From positions 256,722,744 to 256,786,743 of the forward strand of contig CM030362.1 in the NCBI GenBank assembly GCA_017893485.1: a stretch of DNA of 64,000 bases, read 5' to 3'. Position 1 is the first letter of the stretch; every line of letters starts with the position of its first letter. This stretch comes from Hemerocallis citrina (Eukaryota > Streptophyta > Magnoliopsida > Asparagales > Asphodelaceae). The notes under the pieces are model-generated. The model worked only from the letters and a program-made list of their open reading frames with translations, searched no databases and was not told the DNA's origin. Positions 48,516 through 60,266 of this stretch are shown in pieces. Both the position numbers and the translations under genes were made by a program.

Positions 48516-49876
48516 CTTTGTCCTTTCTAAGTTGCTGGACTGCCTCCTAGACTTCCTACTCCGTGAAGGGTGCTTATAGGGAACGCATCATAAGGTCAGA
48601 GTTTTCCGCCGGGGCCTGCCAGAACTCGTGGTGGAAAGGGACTCTCAAGTCCGCTTTGTGTCCAAAGAGGAGTTTGAAATGGAACTGGAATGCCACTCTG
48701 ATGTCCTTGTCGCCTTGAATCATACCCGAATCTGAATGGATCGAGTGAAAGAGGTTAGATCTACGTCAGACACTGGCTACTCAATGGAAGAATGTTGTGT
48801 TCGCATCTCCCACTTTGAGCCATGAAATTCTGGACCGCTGTTGCCATTTGACCTCCTCAAGCCTATAGAGTTGGTCAATTTCCTGTCGTAATTGGAGCAA
48901 CCTAATCCATTCTTCCTGTCGCAGGTCTCTAGTTTCTGTAGTATTCTCAAGTTCCTCGATATCTTCTAGAAGGGAGTCTTTTGCCCTCCAAATTAGTGCA
49001 AATCTGGTTCGGTTCCATTCCTGGGCTTGCCCCGAAGTCTTCTAATTTTTTCACAGCATATAGCGGTCGCTTTAGTCCCCCTAGTAGGACGGGACCAATT
49101 CTCGTAGACCGTGTAATGGAAGCCTTAGATTTCTAACCACGCTCTCTTGAATCTGAACTTTGGTGCACTCCTGGGCTGCACTTCACCGGACGATAAAAAA
49201 ATAGGTACATGATCCGAGGTGGGCTTAGGAAGTGATTTAGCTAAAGACAACAAAAATTTGGTCTCCCAGTCAGCGAAGACCAAGATCCGATCTAGTTTAG
49301 CTAAAATGGGCGACGCTTACAGGTTTGACCAGGTGAAAAGTCTATCATTGATGGGAATGTCAACCAGTTCCAGGTCCGTGATAACCTCATTAAACGCTTT
49401 CCTATCAGAGTCATTGGAACCTATGCCTCTATGTTATGAGGCGAACCTAGTGATGTTAAAATCTCCCCGCACCACCCAGGGGTGCGGCCAGTGTGCGTGA
49501 ATCGCTCTTAGTTCTGTCCAGAAAGCCATCCTAGAAGCAGAAGTATGCGGACCATAGACCACCGTAATTGGGTGACTCCACAGGTCGGCTTTACATTGTA
49601 GTAAGACTGATAATGAAAATTGCTCGTAGAGCTCGTCTAAGCAACAAAACGTCTCAAGGTAAAAACCTAGAGCAATACCCCCAGATGCGCCAACAGAAGG
49701 GCACATTCTCCATTCAGAGATTCGATGTCCCCCCATTCTACTAAGTCTAGACATCTGTGTCAGTTTGGTCTCTTGTAGGCCAACAATGTTAGCTTTTGAT
49801 TTAGCGATGACCTCCCTAACCATTTTCCACTTGCCCGCCTACTCAGGCCTCTAACGTTCCAGAATAGAGCCTCCAT
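48516..49876 (-). pseudogene. LINE ORF2 N-terminus: endonuclease and RT start
   Basis: It begins MEALFWNVRGLS at 49876. Endonuclease motifs follow: 'NIVGLQETKL' with the catalytic E, 'VVYGPHTSASRMAFW', 'VVRGDFNITRF' with GDFN, then 'LFTWSN', 'LDRILVFADW' and 'SDHVPIFLS', all typical of LINE AP-like endonucleases that nick target DNA. A frameshift lies near 49825. In-frame stops occur at 49434-49436 and near 49320. The RT begins ('APFTE.EV.EAVQQLRKDK') and is cut at 48516 by the LTR, just before the expected 'APGPDG'. Confidence 0.85.
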
Positions 49877-49878
49877 TA
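49874..49878 (-). promoter_or_regulatory. ORF1 stop / ORF2 start overlap TAATG
   Basis: The minus strand reads TAATG: the TAA closing the ORF1 frame (49878-49876) shares its last A with the ATG of ORF2 (49876-49874). Such overlaps are used for termination-reinitiation in some non-LTR elements; here use is inferred. Confidence 0.7.
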
Positions 49879-52800
49879 ACGACGGACAGGCAAGGGATCG
49901 TGACTCGATTTGGAAGTCGAGTTCGAAATAAGGTTAACCCTATCGTTCTCCCACCCCCTCATCTTATTAAAGAGAAACGCGTTCCGATCAGTATCGCCTA
50001 CCGCGAGACCACAGGTTTTGGCTAGACTAAAAATCTCGGAATCAGACATGAAATTAAAAATATGTGCTACGAATGAATGCATACCACCATCGCCAGTCTT
50101 AGCGGATGTAGTAGCCGCAGCAATCTCAAGATAGTCGTCCAAGGACTCCTCAATAGCCTTCTTAGCCACTTTCTGTACTCTAAAATCTTTGTCGCAGCGA
50201 GCAGGGACAGGGGCATTAGGTTGTGTGGGCGGGAAAGTGGAGGGGACAAAATCAAAAGATATGTTCAGTACCTCGTTAGCACACTCCTCTAACTCCAAAA
50301 ACTCCTCTTCAGAGTAGACAAAATCATCATTGAGGTTCAGCCTTGCCTTTCGTTCATCCTCCTCAATGTGGCTCTCTAGTACGGAGTTAGGTACCCCAGT
50401 TGAGATGTTAGACCTCCTAACAACTCCAGAATTGGGCGTCCCCAAAAATGAATTTGCCACCTCCTTATTGGACCCATCTTGAGGCCAATTAGTACCACTC
50501 TATACCTCTCCTTCACACGTGGTGGAGCCACGTTTCACCGCATCATGACGTGGCAGAGCAAGTGAGGAATTCCATGTGGGTGAGCCACGCGTCTCCTCTC
50601 GACTGGTTGGTGCTTCAAACGACGCAAGAAGTGCTGTAAACGACGCTCTCGTTAGATTCGAGGAGTCACCTTCTTCAGATCAGTTTCGTCCCTTCTCCTG
50701 TTCCTCTACCCTAAACTTGCCTCTTTCCTTATTTGAAACCATCTCCATGGTTTCGAATGCACCCCCGTTCGTCTTCTTCCCCAAATAAGCACCACTTTGC
50801 TAGCACTCCCTTCCCAAAGTTCCGAACATTTCCAATTTCGTCGCTTGGTGATGCTTCTCTTCTACAAAGCTGCCTCTTTTCTTGATTGAAACCAGCTCGT
50901 TGATTTTGATGGATCCCCCGTTCATCTTCTTCCCCAAAATAGCATCCTTTTGCAACCGCTCTCTTCCTAAAGATTCTATCTTTTTCCCTTTTGGTGATTT
51001 ATTTTGTCTGTTGGCTAAGTTGGGGGTCACCTGCTCCCCTCGAGGCCTCTCCTTCGTAGCTGCTACGAGTTGACTTCCTCTTTGAGCTTTCTGTTTGATG
51101 GAGGTTCCAAGGTTGGGCACTGGGTCTGCAAAACTTGCCCTTTTTGTGTCAAGATGTTGTACCACCAGGGGCTGACCCTCTTGACCGTTGGGTTTTTTGG
51201 TGAGGTCTTGATTTTGACCGCCGCTGCATGGCAGAGTACTCTGAGATTTAGGGTTTACCGTCGCCTAGCCTTGGCGCACCTCCATACCTCTAGCAGCTCT
51301 CATGACTTCACGGTGCGCACGCTCAATCTCGTGGGCTCCGTCCAAGGTAAGGTCCTACTCTGGCGAGACCACATGCTTGTAGGATCGCCCATTTCTAAGT
51401 GCGGAGGTAGGGGATGAGAGAGCGAGGGGCTCCGCCATTACTGGCTCCTCTTGTTTATCCAAAACAAATCTGATGAGGTATGACTCCTCGAAAGAGAACA
51501 CCCTGCAAAATCTGGGAATTAGTGTGATATATGGGCTTCGGATTAAGATCCTGGCAGATACAATCTCTGACCATCTCACCGTCTTGTCGTCTATGTCTTA
51601 GATGGTTCCAAACTACGATATGATCTCTATCAAAGCCTTTTTTTTCCAGAAGTATAGCGGTACATTGTGGATCCAAACCCAAAATAGAAAATCGTTCCCC
51701 ATGCGACAGTTCAGCTCCGAATCTGGGTGACCACGGGATGAATTCCATCTTAAATTGTCCAAAATCCACTATACCCATGGTCGTTACCTTAGTCATCTTC
51801 TCTGGCGAGGGGAATGACACCAGGAACTGGAGGTGGCACATCTTTTTTGTAACCCAATATCTGTGAGCTCTCATCGACCATTTTGAGTTCAAGGCTTGGA
51901 GGAGATGGTTCTTCGATGGGCACCCTGCTGTAACTTTTGCAATGACACACCATTGGCAGAGCCATTTCTCTTCACTTTTGATTGTCTCTAAGCTGTTTGC
52001 AAGGCGGATGAACGTGGGTTTGTTTGGTGATCGACCTCTTCTAACAAGTCGCTCATTATCGTTGTTGGACTCCTTAACATTTGTACAAATGTAGGACATG
52101 TGCCCCCATTTCATGCACTTTAAACACAGAATCTCTTTCGTACAATCCTGCCAGAAATGCCCCAGATCACCGCATTTGAAACACGGCACTGGTTTGCGTT
52201 TCCCTTTCCTTTGCTTCTTTCTACTTATGGTCGATTTTGAGGGGGAAAATGTTGTGTCTTTTTTTTGTTTTACTTTGGAATTCAATCCATGGCTCATCCT
52301 CTATGAGGTCCCCACTCCACACAGGTGTTCCCTCCAATCTAGCTGCGTTCTACGGACCCCTTCTTGGGCCCACTCGGTGGTGGACTTAATTGGAGGTTGA
52401 GCCACCTCTGTTTGCAGTGGGTATGAATGGGAGGTTTGAGTGTGGGTTGTTTGGGAATGTGGGTGGTGGTTGAGGTGTGGTGATCATGGGAATCAGCAGG
52501 TTTAGGCTTCCATTTCGAAGGTGGGGGAGGCTGGGGGAGTCTGTGTGATGTGTGTTAGGCATCGTGGTTATATCTGGATGCCTTGGTTATGGTGGTATTT
52601 GGAGGAGAGTGGTGGCTCTTGTGCATGACTGGTGGTGGGAGGTATGGAAGTAATGCTCTTGAGATGTCCCTTTCACCTGATACAATGTTTGGTGATGTCG
52701 CTGATCACTACTCTACCCATAGTAGTGGCGATGGTCCTTTGGGGAGGCTCTATTACGCTCAAACGAGCCAGTAGGAGGGCCTCCTCTGTAGGCCCGTCCT

Positions 52801-53126
52801 CTAGAGGGCAGAGATGCGTGGTGATGATGACTAATCTCTCACCCATACTGATGCTGATGCGCACTCCGGTGTGCACGCTCAGGGGATTGATGATGTTTGA
52901 GCCTCCTATCTTCCACATTGTTATCGTTGAAAAGGGGAGGGGGATCTGGGTGGGTTACTGGTAGGATAGTGTTGTCAGCAGCAGCGATGACTTGTTGATT
53001 GACAGGGGAGGGGGGAAAGGTAGGAAGGGGCTGTGAGGGTGACTTGTTGATTGACAGGGGGGGTGAATGGTTATCGACTGATCGGGGGTGGGAGCCTGGT
53101 GGCACACCCTGTTGTTGGGCCCACAT
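49876..53126 (-). pseudogene. LINE ORF1 (CCHC, RNA-binding), degenerate
   Basis: The best part is 52297-51455. It has two CX2CX4HX4C knuckles in a row ('CFKCGDLGHFWQDC', 'CLKCMKWGHMSYIC'), then a region resembling the RRM-like DUF4283 fold ('LQFLVSFPSPEKMTKVTTMG', 'FKMEFIPWSPRFGAELS'). Basic and acidic segments follow in other frames (51165-50800, 50460-49876). ORF1 proteins coat LINE RNA. In the usual plant L1 ORF1 the RRM-like domain precedes the knuckle; the order here looks reversed. At least two frame changes (about 51455-51165 and upstream of 52297) break the gene. Proline-rich frames at 53126-52839 may be its N-terminus or leader. Confidence 0.75.
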
Positions 53127-53330
53127 CCACTCATTTGCACCTCCGACAGCATTGTGCTAGTGTTGAAGCAGCTCTTAGAAAAGGATGCAGCTAAGTGAGG
53201 GATTTGGGTATTGTGAAGGATGTAAGGGAGGAGGTGGGGTGGGGGTGGTGCAAGAGTTGAGCAGATTAAGGGATGGAAAGGGAAGAGGAGATGGGGGAGA
53301 GGGAAGGGGAGAGGGTGTCGCTATACATCC

Positions 53331-54140
53331 CTGTAATGTTTCATAAGAAAAGAATTATTGTTGCCAAATCACAACTCCCAACTTTACTTCTTCCTTTTCT
53401 TTATCATCGCTGAATCTTTAATGTGACTCATATATCTCGACCACTAAATTTTAGGTCATAGTTATGATAAACATACATTTAAAATCAACATGTGTGAAAT
53501 GTGTCTTTCATACAAAACTCATTGCACGATTTTCGACCTGATGTTAGGGTAGTTTTGTTGCCTCGAATAAGCTACTTTGGCATGTATGTGGAGTACTTTG
53601 GCCACAAATCAAATCTGATGGCCGAATGTTCTGAAGCAGCCCAGAGCTATAAGTGGCTAATTGGAGCAAGTATGGTGTTATTGAATTCAGTTTGAGAAAT
53701 TGATGATTATTTTGATCATGGATGTCGCCAACTTTTGACGGTCAGGTCAGTTGGGTGACTTTTAAGTGGACGACCATACGATGTGGATCGATGTGGAGCT
53801 AGAAGTGTCTAGTCTTGGGTGATTCTTGTTCTTTTGGAATTGGGTTGGGATAAGGAATGTAATAACGAAGAAAATTGTGAATCCTAAATGTCCACGAATT
53901 TTCGAGTTGTTATTGTACTATGAACCCAAAAGTTTTAAAATGGCAATTGTTAACCTCAACCCAACGGGCTAAATGTGAGAATGACAAGTGGCTATCAAAT
54001 TTATTTATTTCTTATTTGTTATTTTAGAAATTCAATACAAATACACTTCATTAATAGAACCTTTAATGGAAACACTCATAGCATCAACCATTAGCAACTG
54101 TGCAAATTCTACATTAATACCCAAAATAAAAACAAATACA
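53331..54140. other. Intergenic DNA, nothing recognised
   Basis: No family, end structure or strong repeat was recognised. Confidence 0.5.
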
Positions 54141-54450
54141 TCATAAGCAAATGCGACCCTCTTTAGCCATAAGATCTGCACTAAAGTTATATTTTCTAAA
54201 AGTGTGACGAATAGAACTAACTATTGCATTCTTAAGCATGAGTAATGTGACAAACCAAGATGTTTTAGAGTGGCCAATGCCCCATCTATTATGCAACATT
54301 CATGTAGCACTTAGCTGTTGGGCCACTGCCTGCGATAAGCAATCACATTTCACTATCACGAATAACAAAGCCAAAACTACCTTTATCCTCATTAAAAGAG
54401 CCACCATAGTAGAGTTTGACAGCTTCCTCACTCGGTACCTCCTAACGAAC
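54141..54450 (-). pseudogene. Retroelement RNase H (RVT_3-like) remnant
   Basis: The minus-strand fragments read 'VKLYYGGSFNEDKGSFGFVI' and 'RDSEM' near 54420-54345. Nearer 54230-54150 they read 'SSIRHTFRKYNFSADLMAKE' and 'G' before a stop. They match the start (VKLNxDGS, xxGVIRD) and end (HVxRExNxxADxLAKxG) of the RNase H domain at the C-terminus of plant LINE proteins. Several stops interrupt the middle, and the first catalytic Asp is Tyr here. It is a dead fragment; whether it belonged to the neighbouring LINE is unknown. Confidence 0.5.
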
Positions 54451-54927
54451 CTAAAGTGGCTTGCAAATGGGGAATTCACAGGTGGTTCATCTTTCGTACT
54501 TATTACGACTCTTGCAGCTCAGTCTCCAAAATGTGGGTCCCTCCTTTGAGCGTCCATCGCTCATGCACATAGGTGATTGCACTACGAACAATGGAAAAGG
54601 GATTGGACACCTCCCCATCAAACACCTACTTGCAACTTGCTTTCCATACGAGCAAGATCACCTCCATGCCAATATTATGCACCACACACACTCAGAATAG
54701 GGTGGAAATGGGCTTGGGTTAGCACAAAGGCACATTTGTTAGTATAATTTTTTGTGGTGCATGGAGTAGTACCATTTGAGAATTGGTAGGGCCTAGGGCA
54801 TTTAAATTGAGGCTGAGCTTGCATATGTACTTGCCCAACCCATGGGTGGCTCAAACAAAATCCAATTAGACATGCAGTATTTGCACCACTTTAAGCGCGT
54901 GGGCGCACACACACATACACTTATATA
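54451..54927. other. Intergenic DNA, nothing recognised
   Basis: Possibly more upstream LINE remnant near 54450-54560; no motif is clear. Confidence 0.4.
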
Positions 54928-56214
54928 CTAGGTTTGCCCATGGGCATGTGTTTACAACACGTCTTTGTGAACGATGCAGCATATGAAAACTGTTGAAAAA
55001 TGTATGATCATTAAGCTCCACCTTTTTTGATTGTATTTCCCTGTTGTCTATAACTTTATTTTCGTTCTTATGGCATGCCAATCAAAATATATTCATCTTT
55101 CCTTTTAATTTCCGTTAGTTGTTTTGACACAAACTCGGAGGTTATATATACATGAATCCATAAAATTTGAAAAATGTGGGATGAATCCAATCAAAATATT
55201 CGACTTTTTACCGATACATGAGTCCTTTTTACCCATTAAAATTGTAATATTGTTATCATTTTAAAATCATGAATTGTAATATGGAAAACATACTGTACGA
55301 TATCAAGTCAAGTTCAAATATGTAATCTTAAAAGTTTAAGTATATTCCAAATTAGGAGTTTAAGATGTGTCTTTTAAAAGGCAATCAAATAATGAGCTAT
55401 GAACAAACATTCCCTAAAAGATAACACTCTCCCTCGACTAAATAGTTGCGGGGAGAAAACAAAGAAGTGGCAAAAATGAATCTTACATAATTGGAAGCAG
55501 AAGAGAGGAATGGCGAACTACAAGGCGTCACACATCATTCAATCCTTCACACACCTTGTTCCAGTCATTCACCACCAACTCCTCCAGCAGTCCATGTTCA
55601 ATTCAACCCAGAAAAATGACTTCAATAAGGTTACAAAAAAATTAAGTTTTAGAATAAAAATTTGAGTATAATTCGAAGATTTGTTAAAGAGAATCGAATG
55701 ACTAATGTGTTACCTCAATCTTGGTTTCAGGTTCAGCCATTGGCTTGAGATCCTCGGAGTTGTCGGAGGTGTCGTCGTTAGAGATAAGGAGGGAGTAGTT
55801 GTTGAGCTCGGAGGAGGAGTTAAGGTTGAGGTCGAAGGCAAGGGGTTGAGTAACGAGAAGGGAGGCGAGAGGGGGGGTGTAGACGTGGGTGGTGATAGGG
55901 ATGCCAAAGGGGAGGGAAGAGTCGGTGTATCCGAGGTTGTTTGGCTTTTGGTTTTGGGTTTGGATTTGGAGAGAGAGATTGATAGACTAAAAGGTGAAGA
56001 GATATGGGAGAAAGAGAGAGATCTGAAAAAAGTGAAGAGATGTGAGAGAGTAATAAAGTGAGGAAGATTCTTGTTTTGGGGGAGGGGGGGGGAGATTTTT
56101 TTGGAAAAAAATGTCTTTTGGGATGGTGAATTTGGACCATTGATTTAGTTTCAATTGAATGAGAGCTACTTAATAGTTTTTTTTTTCAAATTACCTTGTG
56201 ATTTATTATATAGA
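54928..56214 (-). mobile_element. Helitron with a captured exon-like fragment, 1.29 kb
   Basis: On the minus strand it starts A|TCTATATAATAAATCACAAG and ends with hairpin GCCCATGGGC, then AAACCTAG|T at 54928. Both ends match the family of 12738-13316. It carries no Rep/helicase. It contains a GC-richer exon-like stretch with a splice donor (55714-55986), suggesting gene capture. Confidence 0.75.
55714..55986 (-). pseudogene. Captured exon fragment of unknown gene
   Basis: The minus strand is open for 91 codons from after a TAG to a splice donor GAG|GTAACA at 55713. It includes 'NNLGYTDSSLPFGIPITTHV' and 'QPLAFDLNLNSSSELNNYSL', ending 'DLKPMAEPETKIE'. It has no Met in a start position, so it is a partial exon. 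Composition is unlike the AT-rich Helitron DNA around it. I do not recognise the family. It could also be an ORF that is open by chance in biased sequence. Confidence 0.4.
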
Positions 56215-56761
56215 TATATACACATAATAATTGAGAGAGATAATAAGAGTTCAAACTTACCAAAAGACAAGCTGAGTTTTTTGTTGCTTGTTTCTTCATA
56301 CATAAATTTATGTACTTTATAAAACCAATTGTTTCATGGGAAAAAATCGAATTCCTCACTTATACTTCTATTTGTACAATTTTGGTGTTGAAATACAAAT
56401 AAATAACTTTTCCTTTTTTTATATGCACATATCTTATATCTAAATTTAAAATTGATTAAAAAACTACAACATATATGAAATAGAGATTGAAGTAGTATTA
56501 CGTTGGCATGATATGTAACAGAAATAGACATAAATATATATTTTTAAAAGTGTTTGGTCAGTTCAAGCCCTATATGACTAGTTATGGTTACCATAGGACC
56601 AGTGTATGGTTATTGATATTAGTAATTCACACGTGCGATGCATGTCTTTATAAATATATTTTAAAAAAATAAAAGTTTCTACGTTGTCTGGCCACGAACC
56701 TAAGACATCCTTTACATTAGTTACACGTGCATTATACAGGTTTGTTTGGTTATAATGTACG
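56215..56761. other. AT-rich intergenic DNA
   Basis: No gene seen. 'tacacgtgcattatacaggt' plus 'ttgtttggttataa' (56722-56755) resembles the small-repeat ends near 31640-31680 in inverse order. Confidence 0.5.
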
Positions 56762-56920
<159 letters not shown>

Positions 56921-56936
56921 ATTAAGAGCTGGGAAG

Positions 56937-57824
56937 TTGGTATCCTTATCGGGGGCTGGAGATCTTAATCCTTATCTCTTCTCTTCTCACGCTCTCAGTC
57001 CCGATCTCCATCTTCGAAACCCTAATCCACCTCTCTTCGAAACCCTAATCAAAGATAGCGAAGTCGAGCTCTTCTCTCCCGCTCTCTTTCTTCGTCACCT
57101 ATGTAAACCCAACTCCACGATCGATCGGATCTCCAGTCACTTATCTTCAGATCTGTCGAGGGGTAAAAGGGGTATAATCGATCAGCCCCCATCGGCCTTG
57201 TCGTCTCAGCACCAAAGAAGAGCTCTCACAAGTTCGTTCTCTCTCTCCGATGGAAAACCCAAACTGTGATAAGGGTTTCAATTTCTCAGCTCATTTTCAA
57301 ATTTTATTTCCTTTACAAATGCTTCTAGTTTGATGTTATATTTTTAGCGCTTAAATTATGCTTTGATAATATTCACACTAGTATTCGTACTAGTACATTT
57401 AGAATAACAAATAATATTCGTACTAGTATATGGAATTTTAAGATGTGAACATCACACATGCATATAAGCACACAAAATCCATGTAATATGCAGTCTAGTT
57501 TTTGTTTCTTTCGAGATTTGCTTCAGTCACTGCTAATAGGACATGACACATGCATATAAGCACCCAAATTCCATGTAAAATCCATGTAAGAAGCTGAGGG
57601 TTGCTTGCCATTTAACTATGGATGTTTCTCCCCAAAAAGAAAAAAATTTAACTGTCTAAAATCTGTACATACTTAAATTCTTCAAACACTAAGTTTCATA
57701 TTCCCTCAGTATGAAGACTTTATTACTTGTAGATTCAGATTGTAGTCTGTTAGATTTTTTCGTTTGTGTTAATTTAAAGTTGTAGCCTTTTTTTAATGTT
57801 TGTTGTCTCATTCTCCTATGAAGG
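56937..57824 (+). other. Likely 5' leader exon and intron of the FRS gene
   Basis: CT-rich sequence with repeated AAACCCTAATC words (57016-57052), typical of plant 5' leaders, runs to about 57250. AT-rich intron-like DNA follows and ends in the acceptor ATGAAG at about 57817-57822, just before the ATG at 57825. Exact leader ends are not fixed by sequence alone. Confidence 0.45.
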
Positions 57825-60266
57825 ATGGAGGTTGAAAATGAAGAATTACTAAGCCAAGATGTTCAGTCCAGTTGGAGGGACGTTGATGATGCTGCTAAAC
57901 CATTTGTTGGTTTAGTATTTGCAACATTAGACGACGGATATGAATTTTATAAAACACATACAAAATTAGTTGGTTTTTCAGTACGCAAGTTTGCAATGAT
58001 GGTTGACACTACCACAAAGGAAAGATATTCACAATAATTTGTTTGCTCAAAGCAAGGCAAGCTGGTTGATACAACTGTTGTGAATGTTGCCAATAATGAA
58101 GAATCGTCTTCTTCAAATTTGATCAAGAGAAGGAGAAGGGCTGTGACGAAAGAAGGGTGTATGGCTCAAATACGAATGCAAAAGGATGATGACGGGAGAT
58201 GGTCAAGCCGTAGGTTTGTTGAAGAGCACACTCATATTTGTGTCACACCTAGAAAGCAACAATTTTTAAGATGTAATAGAACTGTTTCTGAAGCGCAAAA
58301 AAGTTTACTTAGTTCTTTCAAAGAGGCTAACATAAGAACTTCAGAGTTTATGTCCTTCATGGAAATAGAAAATGAAGGTTTCAGTAATATTAATTGTACT
58401 GAAAAAGACATTAGAAATTCGTTGCAAAGAGAGAAGGATGGTATGAGAGCTTATGATGTTGATATCTTGCTGGAGCACTTGCAAGAGGAAAAAGAGATGA
58501 ATCATTCTTTCTGTTTTCATTACAAGGTTGATGAAGAAAACAAATTAACTCATGTGTTATGGGTTGATGCTATTGCCAGGAAGGCTTACAAGCATTTTGG
58601 TGAAGTGCTAATTTTTGATACCACATATGATATGAATGAATACAAGTTGGTTTTTGCTTCATTTACCGGAGTTAATCATCATGGCCAATCTGTCAATTTT
58701 GGTGCGGCTTTTATAAATAAAGAGACCACCGACTCTTTTGTTTGGTTGTTTCAAAAATGGGGTGAAATAATGGGTGGGTCTCCACCAAAAGTTATCATCA
58801 CAGATCAAGATCCTACAATGGATAATGCAATTCGCATGTGTTTTCTTGGTTCGAGCCACAGGCTTTGCATGTGGCACATTCTTAAAAAGCTTCCCGATAA
58901 GCTTGGTGGCCCGGGCCTGAATAGTGATTTTTGCATTCTATTCCATAGTTGCATCTGGGAATCAGAGACCCCGGAAGAGTTTGAGATGAGATGGAATGAC
59001 GTAATGAAGGCTAATATGCAAATTGCAGGTATTACTTGTTTCAATAAATTATAGCTATGTTTGAATATTTTTTTGTAGTATTAGTACTTGATACATATTA
59101 CAATAACAGGTAATCCTTGGCTTTCTGACATTTATTTGCTTTGTGAGAAGTGGATACCAGCTTATGCTAAGCATGTTTTACTGCTGGAATTCGCACAACT
59201 CAGAGATCAGAAAGCATGAATGCTTTTGTAGATAAGTATGTTAATAGCGAAAATTCTTTACATGAATTTATAACGAGGTTTAAAAGGGCAATAAGGAAAC
59301 AAAGACAGAATTAGTTAGCAGCTGACTACACCACTCTGCATACAAAGTCAAAGCTGCAAACAGATTTTGAAATTGAGTCCCAAATATCTGAGCTGTACAC
59401 TAGTGCAAAATTTCATGTATTTCAAGCTGAACTAGTTGAAAGCTTGAATTATGCCTCTTTAATGAAAGTTGACGATGGTAGTGTGCGACACTATATTGTC
59501 AGGAGAATGGAAAAGTCGGTACAATCTGATAAAACAAGAAATGTGTTCTACAAGGAATGGATAATGCTGGGTCTTGCACTTGTAGTAAATTTGAAGTGGA
59601 GGGAATTCCTTGTAGACACATCCTTGTGGTATTGAGGAATGAGTTTGTTGATTTCCTGCCTCAATCTTATATTTTAAAAAGGTGGACCGCTTCGGTAACT
59701 ACCGAGATTGTATATGATGATGCTGGTGAAGAAATCATTGGTAGCTACGGTAGTCCACAAGATTTGGACATGGTGGAATTGTCAAATGAAATCAACAAAG
59801 TGATGAGGATCGCTCGCTCATCAAAGGAGATGCGCCAGAAGGCTAAAACATTACTAGTTGGTGTTGTTGCAGAATTGCAGCAAGATATGCCCCAAGAATT
59901 ACAACAAGCACCAACTACTTCACTACCTAGAACAGTCCATATTCATGTACCGGATATTGCAAAAACCAAAGGTAGTGGGAAGCGCAATAAAGGGGGTAAG
60001 GAGAAAGCATTGGAGAAGGCCGCGAAACCACTAAGAAAGTGTCGTTTGTGTAAGAAGCTTGTTAATCATGACAGTCGTACCTGTCCTTTAAAGAAAAGGT
60101 TAGTAATTAAATACAAAGTTTATAGTTTATTTTCCTTATATACAATATAATCTTATTTTCATTTTGTGAATATTAATCGTGTAGCTCTACTATAAATGAA
60201 TCACAAGCTTCTACTACATTTTCAACAATGGAACCTATAACAGAGGAGGCTCCGAATATTGCATGA
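57825..60266 (+). pseudogene. FAR1/FHY3-related sequence (FRS) pseudogene
   Basis: Domains in order: FAR1 DNA-binding region ('EFYKTHTKLVGFSVRKF', then its Cys/His residues), MULE transposase domain ('LIFDTTYDMNEYKL', 'VIITDQDPTMDNAIRM', 'HRLCMWHILKKLP'), SWIM zinc finger ('CTCSKFEVEGIPCRHILV') and a C-terminal knuckle ('CRLCKKLVNHDSRTC'). FAR1/FHY3 relatives are plant transcription factors derived from Mutator transposases. Introns with GT/AG ends lie at 59029-59109 (phase 1) and 60099-60184; the stop is 60264-60266. Breaks: TAA at 58035-58037, a 1-base frameshift near 59180, TAG at 59312-59314, and a 1-base loss near 59560. Retained introns show it is not a processed copy. Confidence 0.9.

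Larger units (their letters stand above)
48516..53330 (-). mobile_element. L1-like LINE, 5' part, degenerate
   Basis: On the minus strand it has a 5' leader (about 53330-53150), ORF1 with two CCHC knuckles, and ORF2 with an AP-endonuclease region. The element stops inside the RT at 48516 where the long LTR begins. All coding parts carry stops or frameshifts. The 5' end near 53330 is approximate; no duplication was identified. Confidence 0.8.

Noticed and set aside
55705..56061. A 118-codon plus-strand ORF, Gly/Val/Glu rich
   Set aside because: Antisense of the pyrimidine-rich, exon-like stretch in the Helitron; no domain recognised.
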